Shown: in pieces, positions 24,044-33,820 of the stretch
Layout: the number at the start of each line of letters is the position of its first letter
Numbering within the stretch: position 1 is the stretch's first letter
Origin: an uncultured Holophagaceae bacterium
GTDB taxonomy: Bacteria > Acidobacteriota > Holophagae > Holophagales > Holophagaceae
Length of the DNA stretch: 41,408 nucleotides
Reading direction: 5' to 3'
Assembly (NCBI GenBank): GCA_903843705.1
Contig: CAIMQW010000114.1
Location: 1 to 41,408 of the forward strand
Translations under genes and position numbers: made by a program
Notes under the pieces: generated by a model
Database searches by the model: none
Seen by the model: only the letters and a program-made list of their open reading frames with translations
What the model was told of the DNA's origin: nothing

Positions 24044-24850
24044 ATGCCAACCCGACCCTTCGCGGCCACCTCCCTGCTGCTGGCCCTTGTGGCCTGCAAC
24101 TCCAGTACCAGTCCCGAGGTGATCGTCCAGAACACGGACCAGGCCTCGCTGAAGGTCTCCCCGGCCGGGGTGGCGACCCTCGTGTTCACCGACCTGGAGA
24201 CCATCCGGCCCGACAGCCTGGCCGCCGCCGCCTCCGGCAGCAGCTGCATCTCGGTATTCACCCTCAGCGCCACCAGCTTTACTTACACCTTCAACGGCTG
24301 CAAGTCGGCCAACGGCGGCACCATGACGGGCACGGTAACCGTCACCGCCACCGGTACTGGCACGGTGGTGAACACGGCGGTCTATGATGTGACGGTCACG
24401 GAGGCCACGGGCAGCTGGCACTATGCCGGCACCAAGATCACCAGCATTAATGCTACTGCCAAGACTGCGACCGTCGCGGTACCCACGGGCCAGCCCTTCA
24501 CGGTGGCCTACGTGAACCCCACCAACTCGACCAAGAACAAGACCTGGGCCTACGTGCCGAGCCTCCAGGCGGACTGGTCCAGTGCCACCGCCACCAAGTT
24601 CTGGGGGACCTACACCTTCCAGCAGACCCTGCCGCTGCCTGCGGGGGGCACCCTCACGGCCACCATTCCCCAGGCCACGCCCCTCACCTGGACCGCGGCT
24701 TGCGCCTTCCCCGTTTCCGGCCTACTGAACCTGTCCCTGCCTCCCGCCAGTGCCGAGATACGCTTCGATACCTCCATCACGGAGTCCAGCGTCCAGATCG
24801 GCTGCGGCATAGCCACCATCAACGGCTACAAGCTCACGCTCGGGCAGTAG
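24044..24850 (+). CDS. Lipoprotein, Thr/Ser-rich, unknown function
   Basis: 268 residues. The signal MPTRPFAATSLLLALVAC ends in a lipobox (LVAC), so it is lipid-anchored. The mature protein is low in charge and rich in Thr, Ala and Val with alternating beta-like strands (TMTGTVTVTATGTGTVVNTA). Two or more cysteine pairs are possible (SSCIS, NGCK, TAACAF, IGCGI). AGAGGAG lies about six bases before ATG 24044. The region upstream is the integrase remnant. It ends before a strong bidirectional terminator. No family recognised. Confidence 0.8.
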   Translation: MPTRPFAATSLLLALVACNSSTSPEVIVQNTDQASLKVSPAGVATLVFTDLETIRPDSLAAAASGSSCISVFTLSATSFTYTFNGCKSANGGTMTGTVTVTATGTGTVVNTAVYDVTVTEATGSWHYAGTKITSINATAKTATVAVPTGQPFTVAYVNPTNSTKNKTWAYVPSLQADWSSATATKFWGTYTFQQTLPLPAGGTLTATIPQATPLTWTAACAFPVSGLLNLSLPPASAEIRFDTSITESSVQIGCGIATINGYKLTLGQ

Positions 24851-24865
24851 GTCCAGCCCTATCGC

Positions 24866-24895
24866 AAAACGGCCCCGGATCCCGGGGCCGTTTTT
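24866..24895. terminator. Bidirectional intrinsic terminator
   Basis: A nine-base GC stem CGGCCCCGG/CCGGGGCCG with a short ATC loop, preceded by four A's and followed by five T's. It serves the convergent lipoprotein (plus) and outer-membrane protein (minus) genes. Confidence 0.93.
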
Positions 24896-24911
24896 CATTG
24901 AGGGGAAATCC

Positions 24912-25688
24912 TCACCAGCGGAGGACGACGCCGAAGCCGGTGCCCTGGCGGTCCAGGCGGACCTCGAGGTCGTCCTTGATGGAGTGGTTGGGGACGTCCA
25001 GCTTCTCGGTATCGGTGAAGATCCGGACGCCGAGCCACTTGAGCGGGAAGAAGCGCAGGTCTGCTCCCACATGGTGGTAGGAAGCGCCCTTGTAGGACAG
25101 GAGGTGGTAGAAGCCCCGTCCGACCAGGCGCCCGTCGAAGGCGTCGAACCCCGTGGAGAGGCCGAGTTGAGGAATGGGCAGGGGCACCTTCTGGCTGACG
25201 GGCGGCACATAGGCGGTGGTCAGCGGCTCGAAAGCTGAAGCGGTCATGTCGAGCTCCCAGATGCGGGCGCCCAGGTCGATGCCGATCCAGAACTGGGGCC
25301 ACTTCAGGGCGCGGATGGTCCAGTTGAGGGTGTAGTCCTTCAGCTTCACCGTCGAATCGACCATGGCGCCGGCGTGGAAGGTGGAACCGTTGATCTGCAC
25401 GTCCTTCTGGATGAAGTTGTGGCCGCGGTAGTCCTGCTCCTCGGCGGAGAGCTCCAGGCCAAACCGGGGCCCCTGGTATTCCAGGCCGAAGCCGATCTTG
25501 GTGGATTCTTTCTGGATGCCGAAGTCGGTCTGGAGATCAACCGACAGGGGCTTGCCGTCCTGGAGGCCCTTGACGTGTCCTTCGAAGGTGGGACCGACCC
25601 GGTGGACATCCAGCTGGAAGGTGCGAGTGTCATCCGCCATCAGGGGCAGGCTGGAGATCAGGGCGAGGGTAAGGAGAGATCGAAGCAT
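24912..25688 (-). CDS. Probable outer-membrane beta-barrel protein
   Basis: 258 residues with a signal peptide (MLRSLLTLALISSLPLMA). The mature chain alternates polar and hydrophobic residues (KIGFGLEYQGPRFGLELSAE, YTLNWTIRALKWPQFWIGID) and ends in FGVVLRW. A terminal aromatic residue is typical of barrels inserted by BamA. AAGGGG precedes the ATG. It is a single gene flanked by a terminator and by a histidine kinase gene on the same strand 107 bases upstream. No specific family recognised; a porin-like or adhesin-like role is only a guess. Confidence 0.7.
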   Translation of the reverse strand: MLRSLLTLALISSLPLMADDTRTFQLDVHRVGPTFEGHVKGLQDGKPLSVDLQTDFGIQKESTKIGFGLEYQGPRFGLELSAEEQDYRGHNFIQKDVQINGSTFHAGAMVDSTVKLKDYTLNWTIRALKWPQFWIGIDLGARIWELDMTASAFEPLTTAYVPPVSQKVPLPIPQLGLSTGFDAFDGRLVGRGFYHLLSYKGASYHHVGADLRFFPLKWLGVRIFTDTEKLDVPNHSIKDDLEVRLDRQGTGFGVVLRW

Positions 25689-25795
25689 GCTTGAGCCCCT
25701 TGCGCATCGAAGGGGGCAGAATCCCCCTGACTCACCCTTCGACCTGGATCGAAAGGTACTTGAATTAGACCGAAGCCATCCTGTTTCGCACGCGC

Positions 25796-28225
25796 CTAGT
25801 CTGCCCTCTGCGACAGCTCCACGGCCTGGAGGTGCCGCTGGAGGTCTTTCATGCTGAAGGGCTTCGGCAGCGGGGTGACGCGGGGATAGAACTCGGCGAG
25901 GTCAAGGGCGGTCTGATCCATGCGTCCGGTGGACAGCAGGACGGGAACGTTCGGGTTCAGGGCGCGCAGCTGGGGCAGGGTGCCACTGCCGCCCAGTCCG
26001 GGCATGTTCATGTCGAGGATGACCACATCAGGCCTGAAGCCTGCCTCCAGGGTCGCGAGCGCGGCCTCTCCGGAGGCCTCCGTGACCACGGTGTGGCCCA
26101 GGGCCTGGAGGATGGCTGCCGTGGAGTCCTGGACGAGCACATCGTCATCAATCAGCAGGACATCCAGCGAGATGGATGGGCGTTCCGAGGGGAGTCTCTC
26201 CACTCGGGGTGGGGTCGAGACGGTGGGCTCACAGGCGGGGAACCTCATCCTGATGGTCGTTCCCGCGCCAGGCTCGCTCTGGATCTCCATCTGCCCGCGG
26301 TGGGCCTGGATGGTGCTGTAGACCATGGAGAGCCCCAGGCCCGTGCCCTGGCCGACCTCCTTGGTGGTGAAGAAGGGGTCGAGGGCCCGGTCCAGGACCT
26401 CCTTGGGCATCCCGAAACCCGTGTCCTGCACGAGGACTTCCACCCAGTCGGGGTCCACGTTCCGCGTGCGCAGCGTAAGGGTGCCCTTCTCGGGCATGGC
26501 CTGCACACTGTTGACGCAGAGATTCATGAAAGCCGCACTCAAGGCGCTGACATCCCCATAGATGGGCCGCAGGTCAGGCTGCAGATCCAGTTCCAGGCAG
26601 AGCAGGGAGAGGGTGATTCGCTCGAGGAGCTGAACTTCCTCCCGGAGCAGGGTATTGAGATTGAGCTCCCGTTCCTCAGCGGGGCTCAGGCGGGCGAAAC
26701 CCAGCAGGCTCTTGACCATGTCACCGCCCCGGAGGGCCGCTTTGGCAATGCTGTCGAAAGCGTGGCGGGTCCTGCTCTCTTCTGGCTGGGTGTCGAGGTT
26801 GGCCGAGGCCAGACCGAGGATCGCCGCAAGCACGTTGTTCATGTCGTGGGCCACGCCCCCCGCCAGGGTGCCCAGGCTCTTCATTTTCTGGGACTGCTGG
26901 AGCTGGGACTCAAGGTGGAGCCGCTGCGCCTCGGCCTGTCTCTGCTCGGTGATGTCCTGACCTGAGCTGAGGATGCCGGTGATCCGGCCCTCGCCCTCCC
27001 TCAGCAGGGCGTTGTGCCAGACGATCAGACGCCGGTTGCCATCCTTGCGGAGCACGTGGTACTCGCCGTACTCCACGGGGGCGAGGTCCCCGGCGAGGAG
27101 GCGCCGCGTGACGGTGTAGCCCGCCTCGGAGTCCTCGGGGGGCAGGCAGACCTTGCACCAGTCCTGGCCGAGCAGCTCCCCTTCCTCGTAGCCCAGGACC
27201 AGGCAGCCCTTCCGGTTCAGCATGGTGATGCGGCTCTGGGTGTCGATGGCGACCAGGATCACTTCGGCCACCTGCAGGTAGCCCTCGGCCAGCTCCCGCT
27301 CTTTGCGCACCGCCTCCAGCAGGACGCTGAAGGCCCGGCCCAGCCGGCCGATCTCATCCCGGCGGTCGACGGCGATCAGGCCGCTCCGGTGGTTCAGCAG
27401 GTGTTCCGCCTGGGTCTCGAGGTCCCGCAGGGGCCGCACGGTCTCCCGGGAGAGGAACCCGACCCCCAGGAGCATGGTCACCAGGCTGATGATGAGGAAG
27501 AGCGGCGTCAGATTGGCCGGATCGGTGTGGCCGCCATGTTGGGCAAACTCCAGCAGGGAGAGGACCAGCAGGGGCCCCAGGCCACCGGCACCCATGGCGG
27601 CCGCGAGCTTTACCTGGAGCGGCAGGTCCCGGAAGCGCCGGGGGCCCGCGGCGTCGGTCCGCCGGTCGAAGGCCCACCAGTCCTTCACCAGCAGGCCAAG
27701 CTCGCTCCACAGCGGCGTCAGCTCGCGCTGAACAGGGATGCCGACCAGGATCGACACGACCATGTTGGAGAGGGCCCACTTGGCGGCCAGGGCCGGGAAG
27801 GCCGCCCAGGGCAGGTGGTTCAGCAGCACGATGGCGGCAGCGCCGAGCAGGGCGCCCGCCAACGCCGAAGCCAAGGTCCCCCAGGCCAGATAGAAGAGCA
27901 GCCCCTGCCGCCCCCGCGCGCCAGGGTCCTGCCGGAAGTGCCGGTAGGCCCAGGCGGGAATCAGCGCCTGGACGAGGTTCGCCGGGATGAACCCCAGGAT
28001 GGAAACCAGCGGGGAGTGGGTGATGGCGTTGCTCACCGAGGGGAACACGGCGGCCGCGACGACGCCCCAGCCCCCGAACCAGATGCCGCCAGCCACCTGA
28101 ACGATCCCTGCCACCCAGAAGCCGCTGATGCCGTAGCCAAGGGGGATGGAGATGACGCCCAGGGCCCCCAGGACCACACCGACCAAGGTCAGGCTCAGGA
28201 AGATCGAGGGGCCGCGCTTATCCAT
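25796..28225 (-). CDS. Membrane-bound hybrid histidine kinase with C-terminal receiver
   Basis: About 809 residues from ATG 28225. Several N-terminal membrane helices (to about 270) resemble a MASE-type sensor. A HAMP-like segment (VRPLRDLETQAEHLL) and one PAS domain (VAIDTQSRITMLNRKGCLVL) follow. The kinase core has H-box [17 protein letters not shown]-box FMNLCVNSVQAMP, then DTGFGMP, DPFFTTK and GTGLGLS. A terminal receiver has the phospho-Asp in [10 protein letters not shown] and Lys in LPKPF. The start is uncertain: no clear ribosome site precedes 28225, and in-frame ATGs at 28285, 28300 and 28366 would add another hydrophobic segment. It is divergent from a cytosolic kinase with a closely similar core. 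No DNA-binding partner is adjacent. Confidence 0.9.
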   Translation of the reverse strand: MDKRGPSIFLSLTLVGVVLGALGVISIPLGYGISGFWVAGIVQVAGGIWFGGWGVVAAAVFPSVSNAITHSPLVSILGFIPANLVQALIPAWAYRHFRQDPGARGRQGLLFYLAWGTLASALAGALLGAAAIVLLNHLPWAAFPALAAKWALSNMVVSILVGIPVQRELTPLWSELGLLVKDWWAFDRRTDAAGPRRFRDLPLQVKLAAAMGAGGLGPLLVLSLLEFAQHGGHTDPANLTPLFLIISLVTMLLGVGFLSRETVRPLRDLETQAEHLLNHRSGLIAVDRRDEIGRLGRAFSVLLEAVRKERELAEGYLQVAEVILVAIDTQSRITMLNRKGCLVLGYEEGELLGQDWCKVCLPPEDSEAGYTVTRRLLAGDLAPVEYGEYHVLRKDGNRRLIVWHNALLREGEGRITGILSSGQDITEQRQAEAQRLHLESQLQQSQKMKSLGTLAGGVAHDMNNVLAAILGLASANLDTQPEESRTRHAFDSIAKAALRGGDMVKSLLGFARLSPAEERELNLNTLLREEVQLLERITLSLLCLELDLQPDLRPIYGDVSALSAAFMNLCVNSVQAMPEKGTLTLRTRNVDPDWVEVLVQDTGFGMPKEVLDRALDPFFTTKEVGQGTGLGLSMVYSTIQAHRGQMEIQSEPGAGTTIRMRFPACEPTVSTPPRVERLPSERPSISLDVLLIDDDVLVQDSTAAILQALGHTVVTEASGEAALATLEAGFRPDVVILDMNMPGLGGSGTLPQLRALNPNVPVLLSTGRMDQTALDLAEFYPRVTPLPKPFSMKDLQRHLQAVELSQRAD

Positions 28226-28565
28226 GGGAGGGGCTCGAGAGCAACAGCGGGTGTGCAAGATGGGGAAAGCCGCCAAGAATACCATCCCTGGAAGCGCCAT
28301 CCAGCTGAGGACACCCTGCTCCCAAGCATCGGCCGCGACTCCAGCCTCTTGAGTCCTTAGTGGCATTTATCGATAGGAAACGGTTCGGCATGGCTACTGC
28401 GGCTGGTCCTGATGGGGGCCTTGCTGGAGGGAGTATGGAAGGGCCAGAGAGGCACCCTGGCACCTTGAGGACCACTGCTTCAGAGTTTATTCTTCTTACC
28501 CGTCTGTCCGATGGGAGGATTGCCTTGCACCATGGACTCCCACGAGCAGGCCAGGAGCGGGAGCC
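28226..28565. promoter_or_regulatory. Divergent intergenic region between the two kinase genes
   Basis: About 340 bases (200 if the leftward kinase starts at 28366). It must hold both promoters, but I cannot place either one. No repeats seen. Confidence 0.35.
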
Positions 28566-31283
28566 GTGAGCCAGCATGGTCCAGGGACTGGGTTCGACCC
28601 TGAAGGGGGGGCGGAGGCGGTCCGGGAACGGGAGCGGGTGCTCTTCGAGGCTGCACCGCATGGGATCGTGTTCCAGGATGCTCAGGGCCGGATCCTGAGT
28701 GCCAACCGGGCCGCGGAGCGCATCCTGGGGCTCAGCCTGGCGCAGATGCAGGGGCGCTCATCCATGGACCCCAGGTGGCGGGCCATCCACGAGGACGGCA
28801 CGCCCTTCCTGGGGGACACCCATCCGGCCATGGCGGCTCTGCGCACGGGTCGGGCTGTCGAGAACGCGATCATGGGCATCCTCAGCCAGGACCAGGCGAC
28901 CGCAACCTGGATCAGCATCAGCGCGGAGCCTCTCTTCCTGCCGGGCCAGGAGGGTCCCTTCCAGGTTTGCGCCACCTTCGTGGACATCACCGAACGCAAG
29001 CAGGCCGAGGGGCGTCTCAAGCGCACACTGGAGCACCTGCAGCTCGGGCATGAGGCGGCGAAGGCCGGCGCCTGGGAGTGGGACCTGAAGACCGGTGAGA
29101 ACCACTGGTTCGACACCCTCTGGGAGCTCTACGGGCTGGATCCGGACCAGGTGGCGCCCAGCTACGAGGCCTGGGTCCAGGTGCTCCATCCCGAGGACCG
29201 CAGCGCCGCGCTGGCTTACGTGGAGGCGGCGGTGGCGAAGGGCGCCGATCTGGACTTCGAGTGGCGGGTGGTGCATCCGGATGGTGAGGTGCGGTGGCTC
29301 CTGTCCCGGGGCCATCCCCTGCGCGATGCCGAGGGCAGCATCGTCCGCTACCTGGGAATCGTGCTGGACATCACCGAGCGCAAGCAGGCCGAGGCGCGGG
29401 CCCAGACCAGCCGTACTGAGCTGGATGCCGCCCTGGCCAGCATGACCGACGCGGTCTTCATCTCCGATACCGAGGGCCGCTTCATTGACTTCAACGAGGC
29501 CTTCGCCACTTTCCACCGGTTTCCGAACAAGCCAGCGTGCGCCCGAACCCTGGCGGAATACCCGGGATTTCTCGAGGTTTATGGACCCGACGGCCAGCTC
29601 AGACCCATGGAGCAGTGGGCTGTACCCCAGGCGCTGCGGGGTGAATCAGGATCCAACGTCGAGTACACCTTGCGCCGCAAGGACACGGGCGAGACCTGGG
29701 TGGGCAGCTACAGCTTTGGCCCCATCCGGGACCCGGAAGGCCACATCATCGGGACCGTTGTCACGGCCCGGGACGTCACCGCCAGCAAAGCGGTGGAGCA
29801 GGCGCTGAGGGAGAGTGAGGAACGCTTCCGTACCGTCTTCGAGACCTCGCCGGACGCGGTCCTGATCCGCGAAGTCGATGGCTGCTTCCTGGAAGCCAAT
29901 GCGGTGGCCCTGGAGCGCTACGGCTACACCCGTGAGGAGTTCCGGCGGCTGAGGCCTGAGGACCTCGTGCCAGCGTTCCTGAGGGACCAAGTGCCTTTAC
30001 GCGTGGCGGAATCCCTGAGGACGGGACTGCCCGCCGATTGGGTCCACCAGGCCAAGGACGGGAGGTTGATTCCCGTGGAGCTCCTGCTGAGGAAGTTCAC
30101 GCTTGGGGGCAGGTCCTGCATCTATGCCTCTGCCCGGGACATCTCGGAGCGCAAGCAGGCCCAGGAGGAGCAAGCGAAGCTTCAGGCTCAGCTCCAGCAG
30201 GCCCAGAAACTGGAGAGCCTGGGCATCCTGGCGGGCGGCGTGGCCCACGACATGAACAACGTCCTCGGGGCCATCCTCGCCATGGCCACCGTACACCAGC
30301 ACAAAGCCGCGGCGGACAGCGCGCTGCACCGGGACATGGACACGATCATCCAGGCCTGCCAGCGCGGAGGCAGCCTGGCCAAGGGCCTGCTGGGCTTCGC
30401 CCGGAAGGACCTCAGCGAGGCCTGCGAGGTGGACCTCAACACCGTGGTCCGCGAGAGCATCTCTCTCCTGTCGCAGACCACGCTGCAGCGCGTGCAGCTG
30501 GTAACGGATCTGGAGGAGCCGGCCTGCTGCGTGAAGGGAGATCCGGCCTCCCTGAGCCATGCCCTCATGAACCTCTGTGTGAATGCCGTGGACGCCATGC
30601 CGGAGCAGGGGACGCTGCTGATCCGGACCCGCCGCGAAGGCGGCCAGGCGGTCCTGGAGGTGGCGGACACGGGTCTCGGCATGCCCCCGGAGGTCCTCGA
30701 GAAGGCCCTGGATCCCTTCTTCACCACTAAGCCCCCGGGCAAGGGGACGGGGCTGGGCCTGCCCATCGTCTACGGCACCGTCAAGGCCCACCGCGGCAAG
30801 ATCAACATCCAGAGTGCGCCGGGGCAGGGGACCACCGTGCGGATCGAACTCCCGGTCAGCGAAGGGGCGGCCCCGCTGGTGGCACCGGTCCCTATGACTC
30901 CGCCGAAGCCTGGCCAGCCCTCGCTGAAGCTGCTGCTGGTGGACGATGATGAGCTGATCCAACTGGCCATCCAGAGCCTGCTGGAGATCCTTGGCCACGC
31001 GGTGACCACCGTTTCCAGCGGTGAGGAGGCCCTGACCCGGCTGGAGGCCGGTCTCCGGCCGGACCTCGTCATCCTGGACATGAACATGCCGGGCCTCGGT
31101 GGCGAGGGCACGCTGCCCCTGATCCGCCGCCTGCTGCCCGAGGTGCCCGTCCTCCTGGCCACGGGCCGCTCCAACCAGGGCGCCGAGGACCTGGTTGCCG
31201 CGCACTCGGGCGTCACCCTGCTGCCCAAGCCCTTCACCCTCGAAGAGCTGCGCCGGCACCTGGACACCGACGCGCGGGGCTGA
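28566..31283 (+). CDS. Soluble multi-PAS hybrid histidine kinase with receiver
   Basis: 905 residues, no membrane segment, so a cytosolic sensor. Four PAS/PAC units in order: about 22-145 ([20 protein letters not shown]), 155-275 ([14 protein letters not shown]_3-like), 285-415 ([19 protein letters not shown]) and 420-540 ([19 protein letters not shown]). Three end in DITERKQAE or a close variant. The kinase core shows [43 protein letters not shown] and GTGLGLP. The receiver shows [21 protein letters not shown] and LPKPF. GTG 28566 is the start, with AGGAG eight bases upstream. Ligand or cofactor is unknown. Confidence 0.93.
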   Translation: MSQHGPGTGFDPEGGAEAVRERERVLFEAAPHGIVFQDAQGRILSANRAAERILGLSLAQMQGRSSMDPRWRAIHEDGTPFLGDTHPAMAALRTGRAVENAIMGILSQDQATATWISISAEPLFLPGQEGPFQVCATFVDITERKQAEGRLKRTLEHLQLGHEAAKAGAWEWDLKTGENHWFDTLWELYGLDPDQVAPSYEAWVQVLHPEDRSAALAYVEAAVAKGADLDFEWRVVHPDGEVRWLLSRGHPLRDAEGSIVRYLGIVLDITERKQAEARAQTSRTELDAALASMTDAVFISDTEGRFIDFNEAFATFHRFPNKPACARTLAEYPGFLEVYGPDGQLRPMEQWAVPQALRGESGSNVEYTLRRKDTGETWVGSYSFGPIRDPEGHIIGTVVTARDVTASKAVEQALRESEERFRTVFETSPDAVLIREVDGCFLEANAVALERYGYTREEFRRLRPEDLVPAFLRDQVPLRVAESLRTGLPADWVHQAKDGRLIPVELLLRKFTLGGRSCIYASARDISERKQAQEEQAKLQAQLQQAQKLESLGILAGGVAHDMNNVLGAILAMATVHQHKAAADSALHRDMDTIIQACQRGGSLAKGLLGFARKDLSEACEVDLNTVVRESISLLSQTTLQRVQLVTDLEEPACCVKGDPASLSHALMNLCVNAVDAMPEQGTLLIRTRREGGQAVLEVADTGLGMPPEVLEKALDPFFTTKPPGKGTGLGLPIVYGTVKAHRGKINIQSAPGQGTTVRIELPVSEGAAPLVAPVPMTPPKPGQPSLKLLLVDDDELIQLAIQSLLEILGHAVTTVSSGEEALTRLEAGLRPDLVILDMNMPGLGGEGTLPLIRRLLPEVPVLLATGRSNQGAEDLVAAHSGVTLLPKPFTLEELRRHLDTDARG

Positions 31284-31314
31284 GTCGCGCCCGGCTCATT
31301 CTTGGTGTCCGCAC

Positions 31315-31337
31315 GCGGATCGGCTTTGCCGATCCGC
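31315..31337. terminator. Perfect 10-bp hairpin after the kinase gene
   Basis: GCGGATCGGC-TTT-GCCGATCCGC. A strong stem but without a T tract, so it may be a terminator needing a factor, an operator, or an RNA stabiliser. It lies 32 bases after the kinase stop and 69 before the aminotransferase start. Confidence 0.45.
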
Positions 31338-31405
31338 GAGATAGGCTGATTCCATGAGGTCGGGATCTCTCGGGTACCCTGGGATGGTTTCTGACCTGGA
31401 GGCCC

Positions 31406-32557
31406 ATGCACACGGCGGCGCGCACCCACGGCTTCACCGAGTCGGTCATCCGGGGGATGACGCGGCTCGCCAATGAGCATGGCGCCATCAACCTGGCCCA
31501 GGGCTTCCCCAACTTCCCGGCCCCGGAGGTCCTGAAGGAGGCCGCCATCGCCGCCATCCGGGCGGACGTGAACCAGTACGCCATCACCTGGGGGGCCAAG
31601 CGGCTCCGCGAGGCACTGGCCCACAAGATGCAGGACTTTTATGGCCTGGCCGTGGATCCCGAGACCGAGATCACCATCACCTGCGGGGCCACGGAGGCCA
31701 TGGCGGCGGTGCTGCTGGCCCTGGTGGATCCCGGCGAGGAAGTGATTGTCTTCGAGCCCTGGTATGAGAACTACGGCCCCGACGCGGTGCTCTGCGGCGC
31801 GCGACCCGTCACGGTACCGCTGCCTGTAGGCCAGCCCCTGGACCTGGACCGGCTGGCCCGTGCCTTTGGGCCGAAGACGCGGGCCATCATCCTCAATACC
31901 CCCAACAACCCCACGGGGAAGGTCTTCAGCGCCGAGGAGCTGGCGGGCATCGCCGCCCTGTGCCAGCGGCACGGCGCCACCGCCATCACCGACGAGATCT
32001 ACGAGCACATCGTCTACGAGGGCCAGCACATCCCCCTGGCCACGCTGCCGGGCATGGCCGAGCGCACGGTGACGATCTCCGGCGCCTCGAAGACCTATGC
32101 CATCACCGGCTGGCGCATCGGCACCATCCTGGCCCCGGCGCAGCTGACCGTCGCCATCCGCAAGGTCCACGACTTCCTCACCGTGGGCGCCCCCGCGCCC
32201 CTGCAGGAGGCCGTTGCCGTGGCCATGGAGACGCTGCCTCGGGCCTACTACACCAATATGGCCGAGGCCTACCGCCACCGCCGCGACCTGCTCTGCGGGG
32301 CGCTCAGTCGGGCGGGGTTCCTGCTTCAGCCCCCTGAGGGCGCCTACTACGTGCTGGCGGACTACTCGGCCCTGGCCCGCGAGGCTGACACCGCCTTTGC
32401 CGCCCGGCTGGTCAAAGAGGCCGGCGTGGCCACGGTGCCCCTGTCGAGCTTCACCACGGACCCCGACCCGCCGCGCATGGTGCGGTTCGCCTTCTGCAAG
32501 ACCGACGACGTGCTGGAAGAAGCTGCTCGCCGGCTGCTGGCCTTCACGAAGCGGTAA
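31406..32557 (+). CDS. PLP-dependent aminotransferase (KAT/methionine aminotransferase-like)
   Basis: Fold-type I aminotransferase of 383 residues. INLAQGFPNFPAPE near the N-terminus is typical of the kynurenine/glutamine-K/methionine aminotransferase group. NTPNNPTGKVFS (near 165) and ITDEIYEHIVYEG bind the cofactor. The PLP lysine is in SGASKTYAITGWRIG, and the substrate Arg is expected in PPRMVRFAF. GGAGG precedes the ATG. It is a single gene that ends five bases from the convergent PilZ gene. The exact substrate (methionine, glutamine, kynurenine or other) cannot be read from sequence. Confidence 0.9.
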   Translation: MHTAARTHGFTESVIRGMTRLANEHGAINLAQGFPNFPAPEVLKEAAIAAIRADVNQYAITWGAKRLREALAHKMQDFYGLAVDPETEITITCGATEAMAAVLLALVDPGEEVIVFEPWYENYGPDAVLCGARPVTVPLPVGQPLDLDRLARAFGPKTRAIILNTPNNPTGKVFSAEELAGIAALCQRHGATAITDEIYEHIVYEGQHIPLATLPGMAERTVTISGASKTYAITGWRIGTILAPAQLTVAIRKVHDFLTVGAPAPLQEAVAVAMETLPRAYYTNMAEAYRHRRDLLCGALSRAGFLLQPPEGAYYVLADYSALAREADTAFAARLVKEAGVATVPLSSFTTDPDPPRMVRFAFCKTDDVLEEAARRLLAFTKR

Positions 32558-32561
32558 GCCG

Positions 32562-32861
32562 TCAGGCCAGGAACTGGAGGCCGCTGGAAAAACCTCCATC
32601 CATGGCAAGCGTCCAGCGGACTTCGGCGGTGACAGGCACGCTGGAGAGTCCCCCGGGCAGAGGGAGGTAGATCCGCAGCACTTCGCCCACAAGCAGAGCC
32701 GAGTCGGTCTGGAGGTTCAGGCCGCCTTCACTGATGTCGTGGCATTGGCCCTGAGTGGCACCCTGGACCGAGGCACCGGCCCCCCCTACGATTCGATCGA
32801 AGCACACCGCCTGGTTCATGGGCGTGCGGGGCCTGCTTCGCTCATTGGCATAAGTAGTCAT
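32562..32861 (-). CDS. Single-domain PilZ protein
   Basis: 99 residues. The c-di-GMP-binding signature is present: RSRPR (RxxxR, residues 8-12) and DISEGG (DxSxxG). The fold's hydrophobic strands run to the C-terminal GGFSSGLQFLA. Single-domain PilZ proteins act as c-di-GMP-responsive adaptors. The next gene, transcribed ahead of it, encodes a close paralogue with the same ending, so they look like a tandem duplication. No effector or motility gene is adjacent. Confidence 0.88.
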   Translation of the reverse strand: MTTYANERSRPRTPMNQAVCFDRIVGGAGASVQGATQGQCHDISEGGLNLQTDSALLVGEVLRIYLPLPGGLSSVPVTAEVRWTLAMDGGFSSGLQFLA

Positions 32862-32900
32862 ACGTAGGGAAGCCTAACACTCGCCGTATGAGCCAGGCCG

Positions 32901-33200
32901 TCAGGCCAGGAACTGGAGGCCGCTTGAGAAGCCACCTTCCTCCTCCTTGGTCCAGAGTACTTCGGAGCGAATGGGCACACTGGTGGGTCCTCCCGGCAGG
33001 GGGACGTGGAGCCGAAGAATCTCGCCCCGGCGCAGCGGGGTAGGGGTCCGGAGGCTCAGGCCACCTTCGCTGATGTCGCGGGCCACGCCATGGGCCGTGT
33101 CCCGGGTCGCGGCGCTGGGCCCCGCCGAGGCAGACTCATAGCGCACCATCTGGCGCATGGGCATCCGGGGACTGGTTCGTTTTTCAAAGGTGGCTGTCAT
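32901..33200 (-). CDS. Single-domain PilZ protein (paralogue)
   Basis: 99 residues, the same length as its neighbour. RTSPR (RxxxR, 8-12) and ARDISEGGLSLRT give both c-di-GMP contacts, and the C-terminal GGFSSGLQFLA is identical to the other copy. The middle has diverged (MRQMVRYESAS against MNQAVCFDRIV), which suggests different partners. It is divergent from the bacteriohemerythrin gene across 185 bases that contain a CCCTGGG-TCG-CCCAGGG hairpin (33261-33277). Confidence 0.88.
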   Translation of the reverse strand: MTATFEKRTSPRMPMRQMVRYESASAGPSAATRDTAHGVARDISEGGLSLRTPTPLRRGEILRLHVPLPGGPTSVPIRSEVLWTKEEEGGFSSGLQFLA

Positions 33201-33385
33201 AAGTAATTCAACTTAATTACGACTCTAACATCACCAATGCTCTTTGGGGGTAAGAGCTTGCCCTGGGTCGCCCAGGGGCAGCCATCCACAAACCTTTCGG
33301 CAAAACTTTCGTCACGATTTTGTCGGATTCTGACTTGGTCGACCCAGAGGGTGGGTAACCTTGCCTTTTCCCAAGGAGTGTTTCG

Positions 33386-33799
33386 GTGGCCATCGCAAGC
33401 TGGAACGCTCGCTTTCTGACTGGTGTCGAGATCATCGACAGGCAGCACGAGACCCTCTTCGAGACCGTGAACACCCTGGCCGACGCGGTCAAGCTGAACA
33501 ACGAGTCTCCGCGGGTGCTGGGGTACCTGGAACTGCTGGTCAGGCTGACGCAGGAACACTTCACCACCGAGGAGCAGTTCCTCCGCGAATCTGGGAACCG
33601 ACAGCTCCGCTCCCATCTGGAGGAGCACCGCGGCCTCGACGCCAAGCTCCAGGAACTCCGGACCAAGCACGCGCAGGGTGGCCTGGTGTCCGCCGACGTG
33701 ACCCTGTTCTTCGCCGAGTGGTTCGCCCACCACATCAATGAGGCGGACATGGCCAACGGGGTGTCGGACTGGAAGCCCGCTCCCACCCCCGGGGCCTGA
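33386..33799 (+). CDS. Bacteriohemerythrin
   Basis: 137-residue four-helix protein that binds O2 at a non-haem di-iron site. The full ligand set is visible: His21 in DRQHETLF, His58 and Glu62 in EHFTTEE, His77 and His81 in HLEEH, and His116 and Asp121 in HHINEAD. The GTG start has AAGGAG seven bases upstream. Bacteriohemerythrins store or deliver oxygen, or sense it in chemotaxis proteins. This one is stand-alone. Nearby PilZ, kinase and Msr genes make a redox or oxygen-response neighbourhood plausible. Confidence 0.94.
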   Translation: MAIASWNARFLTGVEIIDRQHETLFETVNTLADAVKLNNESPRVLGYLELLVRLTQEHFTTEEQFLRESGNRQLRSHLEEHRGLDAKLQELRTKHAQGGLVSADVTLFFAEWFAHHINEADMANGVSDWKPAPTPGA

Positions 33800-33820
33800 G
33801 GGCAAGCTGGGAGACCGGGC

